This document shows, one piece after another, positions 58,611-64,000 of a stretch of DNA of 64,000 nt. Below the pieces are notes generated by a model that saw nothing but the letters and a program-made list of their open reading frames with translations, was not told the origin of the DNA and searched no databases. Position 1 is the stretch's first letter; each line of letters opens with the position of its first letter. This stretch comes from Mycobacterium sp. D16Q13 (GTDB lineage Bacteria > Actinomycetota > Actinomycetes > Mycobacteriales > Mycobacteriaceae): positions 1 to 64,000 of the forward strand of contig NZ_MAEW01000022.1 of the NCBI RefSeq assembly GCF_002013375.1, written 5' to 3'. The position numbers and the translations under genes were made by a program.

Positions 58611-60014
58611 ATGAGCGAGGAGAACGAATTCTCCTCAGGTCGCAGTGCGCTGCGAATCGCGTCGGTGGCGGCGTTGGGAGGACTGCTCTTCGGGTACGAC
58701 AGCGCCGTCATCAACGGTGCCGTACAGGCCATCCAGGACGAGTTCGCCATCCGGGACGCCGAGCTGGGATTCGCGGTCGCCGCCGCGCTCCTCGGGGCCG
58801 CGCTCGGTGCTATGACGGCCGGACGCGTCGCCGACAGGATCGGGCGGGTGGCGGTCATGAAGATCGCGGCCGCCCTCTTCCTCCTGAGCGCGGTCGGGGC
58901 CGGACTCTCGACGAACATCGAGCTGCTTGTCATCTTTCGCGTAATCGGCGGGGTAGGGGTGGGCGTCGCTTCGCTGATAGCACCGGCGTACATCGCAGAA
59001 ACGTCTCCGTCGAACATCCGCGGCCGGTTGGGCTCTCTGCAGCAGTTGGCGATTGTCAGCGGAATCTTCTTGTCCCTCACCATCGATTGGCTGTTGGCAC
59101 ATCTGGCCGGCGGCGCGCGCAGTGAACTGTGGTTGGGTCTGCCGGCGTGGCGGTGGATGTTCCTCGCGATGGCACTACCGGCGCTCATCTACGGCGCACT
59201 GGCGTTCACCATCCCCGAGTCGCCACGTTATCTCGTTGCCACCCACCGAATTCCCGAGGCACGCACGGTGTTGACGAGGTTGCTCGGAGAGAAGAACCTG
59301 GACATCACGATCACCCGGATACAAGAGACACTCGATCAGAGCATCGCGCCCTCGTGGCGTGATCTGCGCAGGCCCACCGGCGGTTTGTACGCCATCGTGT
59401 GGGTGGGCGTGGCGCTGGCGGTGTTTCAGCAGTTGGTCGGCATCAACGTAATCTTCTACTACTCGAATGTGCTGTGGCAGGCCGTCGGGTTCGGCGAGAC
59501 TTCGTCGTTCACGATCACCGTCATCACCTCGATCACGAATATCGCCACCACGCTGGTGGCCATTGCCCTGATCGACCGGGTGGGCCGCAAACCCCTGTTG
59601 CTCATTGGTTCGGCCGGAATGGCCCTGACACTCAGCACCATGTCGATCGTCTTCAGTACGGCCTCCATCGTGGACGGGAAACCGCACCTGGGCCCCGTCG
59701 CAGGACCCGTTGCCCTGGTCGCCGCGAATCTGTTTGTCGTGGCATTCGGAATGTCCTGGGGCCCGGTGGTCTGGGTGCTGCTCGGGGAGATCTTCCCCAA
59801 CAGGATCCGGGCCGCGGCCATGGGAGTGGCGACGGCGGGGAACTGGGCCGCCAACTGGCTGGTCACCGTCACCTTCCCCGCGCTACGTGACGCGCTGGGA
59901 ATCGCCTACGGGTTCTACGCGATCTGCGCGGTGCTGTCCTTCCTGTTCGTGGCGCGCTGGGTGAAGGAGACCAAGGGCCGAACGCTGGAGGATATGGATT
60001 CGGTGATCAGCTGA
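58611..60014 (+). CDS. Sugar porter family MFS transporter
   Basis: A 467-residue, 12-helix transporter. Sugar porter motifs: GYDSAVINGAVQAI near 27-40, GRVADRIGRVAVM near 69-81, PESPRYLV near 203-210, QQLVGINVIFYYSN near 270-283, and the C-terminal ETKGRTLEDMD. It should import a hexose or pentose by proton symport. ATG 58611 has GGGAGG 5-6 bases upstream. Its stop overlaps the convergent SDR gene by 8 bases. The substrate cannot be told from sequence. Confidence 0.94.
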   Translation: MSEENEFSSGRSALRIASVAALGGLLFGYDSAVINGAVQAIQDEFAIRDAELGFAVAAALLGAALGAMTAGRVADRIGRVAVMKIAAALFLLSAVGAGLSTNIELLVIFRVIGGVGVGVASLIAPAYIAETSPSNIRGRLGSLQQLAIVSGIFLSLTIDWLLAHLAGGARSELWLGLPAWRWMFLAMALPALIYGALAFTIPESPRYLVATHRIPEARTVLTRLLGEKNLDITITRIQETLDQSIAPSWRDLRRPTGGLYAIVWVGVALAVFQQLVGINVIFYYSNVLWQAVGFGETSSFTITVITSITNIATTLVAIALIDRVGRKPLLLIGSAGMALTLSTMSIVFSTASIVDGKPHLGPVAGPVALVAANLFVVAFGMSWGPVVWVLLGEIFPNRIRAAAMGVATAGNWAANWLVTVTFPALRDALGIAYGFYAICAVLSFLFVARWVKETKGRTLEDMDSVIS

Positions 60015-60828
60015 ACAGCTGACCGGAACGCACCGCGGCGATGACTCCCCCGTCGACCAACAGATCGGTCCCGGTGATGTACGACGACTCGGGCCCGAGC
60101 AGGAATGCCGTAGCCGCGGCGATATCGTCGGACGCGCCGATCCGGCCGCTCGCCGACCCGTCGATCATGGCCTTCGTGATGGCGCCGGTCTCCGAGGCGA
60201 GCTCCTGATGTCCCATCTTGGTGGACACCACCCCAGGGCTGATCGAGTTGATGCGAGCCCCGCGTGCACCCCACTGCCTGGCTACGGATCGAACGCGAAT
60301 GTGGTTGGCGCGCTTGGATAACTGGTACGCCACTGCGGGATACTCAACGCTCTGGACGTACGGTAACGCGAGGAGATCCTCGGCGCCGGTAGTCGCGAGC
60401 TCCCGCTCCTGTTCGGCGGAGAGCTCCATGGGCATGTGACCGGCCATGCTGGCGATCACCACGCCCGCACCACCCGAGGAAACGATCTTGCCGAATTCCT
60501 CCAGAATCAGGGCCACTCCGACCAGATCGACGGCGAGGATGGACCGTGCCGGAGCCTGCGCCGGCGAGAGACCCGCGGTGTGCGCAAGCTGGGTGACTCG
60601 CCCCAGCGCCGCGGCGGCCGCGGCGAGCCCAGAGACCGACTCGCGCGAGGAGACATCGACGCGGTGGCCAATGACGTTGTGCCCATCGGCCTTCAGTTCG
60701 TCGACGACGGCCTGCAGCGCGTCCTCGTTGTAGTCGGCGATCAGCAGGGTCTTTCCGATGCCCTGACGGCGGGCGATGACCTTGCCCATCCCACCGGCAC
60801 CAGTGACGACGACAACCTCGTCAGACAT
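60007..60828 (-). CDS. Short-chain dehydrogenase/reductase
   Basis: A 273-residue classical SDR. The nucleotide loop is unusual: VTGAGGMGKVIARR (GxGGMG) near 7-20 in place of TGxxxGIG. The catalytic Ser/Tyr/Lys are expected at IASMAG near 136 and AYQLSKRA near 176-183 (YxxSK). The C-terminus ITGTDLLVDGG is near 253-263. It is likely an oxidoreductase of secondary alcohols or steroids; the substrate is unknown. Starts at ATG 60828 and overlaps ptrB by 8 bases, so both are on one mRNA. Confidence 0.9.
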   Translation of the reverse strand: MSDEVVVVTGAGGMGKVIARRQGIGKTLLIADYNEDALQAVVDELKADGHNVIGHRVDVSSRESVSGLAAAAAALGRVTQLAHTAGLSPAQAPARSILAVDLVGVALILEEFGKIVSSGGAGVVIASMAGHMPMELSAEQERELATTGAEDLLALPYVQSVEYPAVAYQLSKRANHIRVRSVARQWGARGARINSISPGVVSTKMGHQELASETGAITKAMIDGSASGRIGASDDIAAATAFLLGPESSYITGTDLLVDGGVIAAVRSGQLFS

Positions 60829-62962
60829 CCGACGTCTCCTCCGTGACCCCAAGAACATCGAGCAGCCAGGCCAGCTGGAATGCGGTTTCCTTCCAGCGCT
60901 CATAACGCCCGCTGATGCCGCCGTGCCCGGCCGTCATCTCGGTACGCATCAGGATGGGGCGATCACCGGTAGTCGTATGTCGCAGCTCGGCAACCCATTT
61001 GGCGGGTTCCACATACAGCACTCGAGAATCATGCAGAGAGGTCATCGCGAGAATGGTTGGGTACGCGGTGGCACGGATGTTCTCGTAGGGCGAGTACGAC
61101 TTGATGTAGTCGTAGACGTCCTTGTCTTCCAGGGGATTTCCCCATTCATCCCACTCTGTGACGGTAAGCGGCAGCGACGGATCGCAGATGGTGGTGACGG
61201 GGTCCACAAAGGGCACCTGTGCCAGCACCCCGGCGAACAAGTCCGGCGCCAGGTTCACCGCGGCACCCACCAACAGGCCACCCGCGCTACCTCCCCAGGC
61301 TGCGAGCCTATCGGGCAACGCAATCCCGGCGTCAACGAGATGCCTTGCCGCCGCGATGAAGTCGGTGAAGCTGTGTTTCTTGTACAACATCTTGCCGTCC
61401 TCGTACCAGAGGCGGCCCATCTCGCCGCCGCCGCGCACATGGGCGATGACGAACACCACTCCCCTGTCCAGTAGCGAGAGTCGTCCGATGCTGAACTGCG
61501 GGTCTTCGCACATCTCATATGCGCCATACCCGTAGAGGAGGGTCGCCGCCGGTTCGGAGGTGTCCTTGCGGTGGACCACCGACAGCGGTATCCGGGTGCC
61601 GTCCTCGGCGAGCGCCCATTCGCGGCGTTCCACATAGTCGTCCCGGCGGTAGCCGCCGAGGACGGGTTGTTCCTTGAGCAGGGTGCGTTCCCCGGTGTGA
61701 ACGTCGAGGTCGTAGACCCGAGTCGGTGTGATGAAGGACGTACAACCGACACGCAGCAGCGGCGAGTTCCATTCGGGATTGTCGCCCAACCCGGACAGCA
61801 TGAGCTCCGAGTCGAACTCGACCTCCTGCGGTGCGCTGTATCCGGCGGCACTGATAGGCCATACCTGGATGCGCGGCAACGCCTCTCGTCGATAGCCGAC
61901 CACAAACCGCTCGGCGAAGGCTTCCACACCGTCCAGCCGCACATCCTCGCGATGGGCGATCAGGGTGCGTGCCAGCGCCGGATCAACCGGGCCGTCGGCA
62001 ACGGCGGCGAACGGCAGGTCCGCGAGAGCGAAGTTCACGGCGCCGTCGTTGTGCAGGATCAAGAGCCGATCCTCACCGTCGACCACGATGTGATCGACGG
62101 TGTATTCGACACCGGTGCGACGCAGCCAGATTGGCGAGAAGGTCGCGGCCGGATCGTGGGCGTCACCGATCAAGATCTCGGAGGTTACCGACGAGTGCAC
62201 ACTGATGGCAACGAAGCGATCGCTGCGGGTGCGACCCACCCCGATCCAGAAACGCTCGTCCGGCTCGGAGAAGACTTCGACAGGTTCTGCACCACTGCCC
62301 AGCGTGTACCGGCGAATGGCATAGGGCCGGAACGCTTCATCGATCACGGGGTAGTACAAGGTGCGGCTGTCCATCGCCCAGGTGGCGCCCGCACCGATGT
62401 CGGTGATTTCGTCCGGGTACATCTCGCCGGTCCGCAGATCTTTGAACCGCAGGGTGTACATCTCGTGGCCGACAACGTCGACCGAGTAGGCCAGAGTGTT
62501 CCCGTCCGGGCTGACGGTCGCGGCGCCGAGGGAGAAGAAGTCGTGACCCTCCGCTTCCACATTCCCGTCGAGCAGGATCTGTTCTCCCGGAACATCGTGA
62601 TCTAGTACCGGCGGTACCCAGCTTTCAATCCCGGAGGATTCGCCTATCGGACAACGGCAATGCGTGCCGTACTGCTTGCCTTCGAAGCTACGGGCGTAAT
62701 ACCACCACTGCCCCATCCGCGTGGGAATCGAGAGATCGGTCTCCTTGGTCCGGGACTTGATCTCACCGAAGATGCTGTTGCGCAGCGCTTCCAAGTGTCC
62801 GAGCTGGTCATCGACGTAGGCGTTCTCGGCCTCCAGGTGCGCGACGACGGCGGGACTTTCCTTCTCACGCAGCCATTCGTAGGGGTCGACGAAGGTATCC
62901 CCGTGGTACTCACGGAGAGTGTCGATGCGATTCGCGGTGGGCGGGCGTACGGGCCCGCTCAC
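60821..62962 (-). CDS. ptrB: Oligopeptidase B (prolyl oligopeptidase family S9)
   Basis: A 713-residue serine peptidase that cleaves after Arg or Lys in peptides. The N-terminal seven-bladed propeller covers about 75-420, and the hydrolase domain about 430-710. The nucleophile is in AAWGGSAGGLLVGAA near 553-567 and the His in MTAGHGGISGRYERW near 677. In M. tuberculosis the gene is annotated as two pieces (Rv0781 and Rv0782); here it is one intact frame. The start is GTG 62962, overlapping the purC stop by 4 bases. Confidence 0.95.
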   Translation of the reverse strand: MSGPVRPPTANRIDTLREYHGDTFVDPYEWLREKESPAVVAHLEAENAYVDDQLGHLEALRNSIFGEIKSRTKETDLSIPTRMGQWWYYARSFEGKQYGTHCRCPIGESSGIESWVPPVLDHDVPGEQILLDGNVEAEGHDFFSLGAATVSPDGNTLAYSVDVVGHEMYTLRFKDLRTGEMYPDEITDIGAGATWAMDSRTLYYPVIDEAFRPYAIRRYTLGSGAEPVEVFSEPDERFWIGVGRTRSDRFVAISVHSSVTSEILIGDAHDPAATFSPIWLRRTGVEYTVDHIVVDGEDRLLILHNDGAVNFALADLPFAAVADGPVDPALARTLIAHREDVRLDGVEAFAERFVVGYRREALPRIQVWPISAAGYSAPQEVEFDSELMLSGLGDNPEWNSPLLRVGCTSFITPTRVYDLDVHTGERTLLKEQPVLGGYRRDDYVERREWALAEDGTRIPLSVVHRKDTSEPAATLLYGYGAYEMCEDPQFSIGRLSLLDRGVVFVIAHVRGGGEMGRLWYEDGKMLYKKHSFTDFIAAARHLVDAGIALPDRLAAWGGSAGGLLVGAAVNLAPDLFAGVLAQVPFVDPVTTICDPSLPLTVTEWDEWGNPLEDKDVYDYIKSYSPYENIRATAYPTILAMTSLHDSRVLYVEPAKWVAELRHTTTGDRPILMRTEMTAGHGGISGRYERWKETAFQLAWLLDVLGVTEETSDV

Positions 62963-63852
62963 GCCGACTTGCCGATCCAATCAGCGAAGCTCAGCCCCGA
63001 AATGCGTTCATACGCCTCGATATACCGCTCGCGCGTGGCCACGGCCACCGCCTCCGGCAGGGGCGGCGGCGGGGTATCCGACGCGCGATCCCATCCCGAT
63101 TCGGGCCCGGTGAGCCAGTTGCGCACGAATTGCTTGTCGAAGCTGTCCTGCACCGCACCGGCCCGATAATTGGCGGCATCCCAGTACCGGGACGAGTCCG
63201 GAGTGAACACCTCGTCGGCCAGCACCAGGGTGCCTTCGACATCAACGCCGAATTCGAACTTGGTGTCGGCAAGAATGATTCCCTTGTGCAGGGCGTGCGC
63301 CGCCGCCCGGGTGTAGATCTTGATGGTCTCATCGCGCAGTTGGTTGGCGCGCACCCCGCCGACAAGGTCCACCACCGCGGCGAAGTCGACATTCATATCG
63401 TGCTCGCCGATGTCGGCCTTCGTCGCCGGAGTGAACAACGGCGGATCCAGCCGACTGGCTTCACCTAGACCCTGCGGCAGCACGTGGCCGCACACCGCGC
63501 CGGTGCGCTGATAATCCAGCAGCCCGGATCCGGTCAGGTATCCGCGCGCCACACACTCCACGGGAAGCATGTCGAGCCGTCGCACCAGCAGTGCCCGGCC
63601 CAGCACCTCCTCGGGGATGCGCGGATCGTCGGGCGGGCCGGCCAAATGATTCGGCACGGTCAGCAGCCCGAAGAAGAACACGCTCATCGCCGTGAGGATG
63701 CGCCCCTTGTCGGGTATCGGCGTATCCAGGATGAAATCGAATGCGGAAATACGGTCGGTGGCGACGAACAGCAGGTGCTCGTCGTCGACTCGGTACAGCT
63801 CACGGACCTTTCCGCTGGCCACATGCTGGTAATCGGACAGCGGAGGGCGCAT
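62959..63852 (-). CDS. purC: Phosphoribosylaminoimidazole-succinocarboxamide synthase PurC
   Basis: A 297-residue SAICAR synthetase, step 8 of purine synthesis. Motifs: SGKVRELYRVDDEHLLFVATDRISAFD near 13-39, VECVARGYLTGSGL near 99-112, and ILADTKFEFG near 194-203. The start is ATG 63852, from a leaderless mRNA (-10 TAGGAT). It is divergent from the membrane protein at the right edge. It is the counterpart of Rv0780. Confidence 0.97.
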   Translation of the reverse strand: MRPPLSDYQHVASGKVRELYRVDDEHLLFVATDRISAFDFILDTPIPDKGRILTAMSVFFFGLLTVPNHLAGPPDDPRIPEEVLGRALLVRRLDMLPVECVARGYLTGSGLLDYQRTGAVCGHVLPQGLGEASRLDPPLFTPATKADIGEHDMNVDFAAVVDLVGGVRANQLRDETIKIYTRAAAHALHKGIILADTKFEFGVDVEGTLVLADEVFTPDSSRYWDAANYRAGAVQDSFDKQFVRNWLTGPESGWDRASDTPPPPLPEAVAVATRERYIEAYERISGLSFADWIGKSA

Positions 63853-63858
63853 CGTGCC

Positions 63859-63864
63859 ATCCTA
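63859..63864 (-). promoter_or_regulatory. -10 box, leaderless purC mRNA
   Basis: On the purC strand TAGGAT (63864-63859), then 6 bases, then ATG 63852. Divergent ATG 63871 lies just beyond the box. Confidence 0.6.
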
Positions 63865-63870
63865 CGATTC

Positions 63871-64000
63871 ATGCGATTCCTGCCCTACTCGACCCGACCG
63901 GGACGGTTGCTCGGCCAGCTATTCAGCGATGTAGCGGTCGCGATCTGGACCACGATCTGGGTGTTCGTCGGGCTTGCTGTGCACGCCGCGGTGGCGACGA
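63871..64000 (+). CDS. Membrane protein, 5' end only
   Basis: An ATG frame that runs off the right edge. The 43 visible residues begin MRFLPYSTRPGRLLGQLFSD and continue into a hydrophobic helix (VAIWTTIWVFVGLAVHAAVA). It matches the position of the membrane protein Rv0779c beside purC. The truncated end prevents a functional call. Confidence 0.65.
   Translation, partial: MRFLPYSTRPGRLLGQLFSDVAVAIWTTIWVFVGLAVHAAVAT

Noticed and set aside
60821..62962. Possible frameshift in ptrB, since M. tuberculosis annotates it as two genes
   Set aside because: The frame here is continuous over 713 codons with all family regions in order.

Overview
The window is about 64 kb of GC-rich actinobacterial chromosome (roughly 63-65 % GC by eye) from a mycobacterium, most like a rapid grower of the Mycobacteroides abscessus/chelonae type. 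The evidence is gene content and order: mycothiol synthase, an LmeA-type lipoglycan mannosyltransferase, DUF3073, an MspA-family protein, the DyP peroxidase-encapsulin pair, GlnR, and a long block that runs in the same order as M. tuberculosis Rv0824c to Rv0779c as I remember it. That block is interrupted here by two accessory segments. No rRNA, tRNA, insertion sequence, prophage or CRISPR array was seen.

Layout. 1-14.6 kb is a conserved core: dusB, an LCP cell-wall ligase, phoY2, a pst phosphate operon on the minus strand, mshD-glnR, then lmeA-thiX and a sulfur operon (DUF4395-cysA2-sseC) preceded by a poly-cysteine leader peptide. 14.6-20.1 kb is accessory: an operon of an MspA-family protein with two paralogous secreted proteins, a divergent two-component system, and two secreted proteins. 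20.2-24.6 kb returns to the core: a small membrane peptide, nitrobindin, an aminotransferase, ygfZ, DUF3073 and purM. 24.7-39.2 kb is a second accessory block between purM and purF: a Rieske oxygenase/dehydrogenase pair divergent from TetR-amidase, a lipase with a long disordered tail, a complete peptide-type ABC importer, an epimerase, an AraC regulator and an unrecognised small protein. 39.2-64 kb is core again: purF, purL, purQ, purS and purC with pepC, the DyP-encapsulin pair, an FAD dehydrogenase, a glutathione peroxidase, a sugar porter, an SDR, ptrB, and the start of a membrane protein.

Themes. Phosphate: two 11-bp-spaced TTCAC direct repeats (PHO-box-like) precede pstS and phoY2, and a perfect 12-bp hairpin separates pstS from pstC. 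Sulfur: consecutive Cys codons of a leaderless peptide are complementary to the bases beside the start codon of the next gene, the layout of a cysteine-responsive attenuator. Translation: many genes have a TANNNT box 6-7 nt before an ATG/GTG, as expected for leaderless mRNAs, including purL, purS, purC, phoY2 and the DyP gene. Candidates for something undescribed are a structured short transcript with a 12-codon ORF between nitrobindin and the aminotransferase (21.0-21.2 kb), the MspA-linked secreted pair, and an inverted repeat overlapping the purF promoter.
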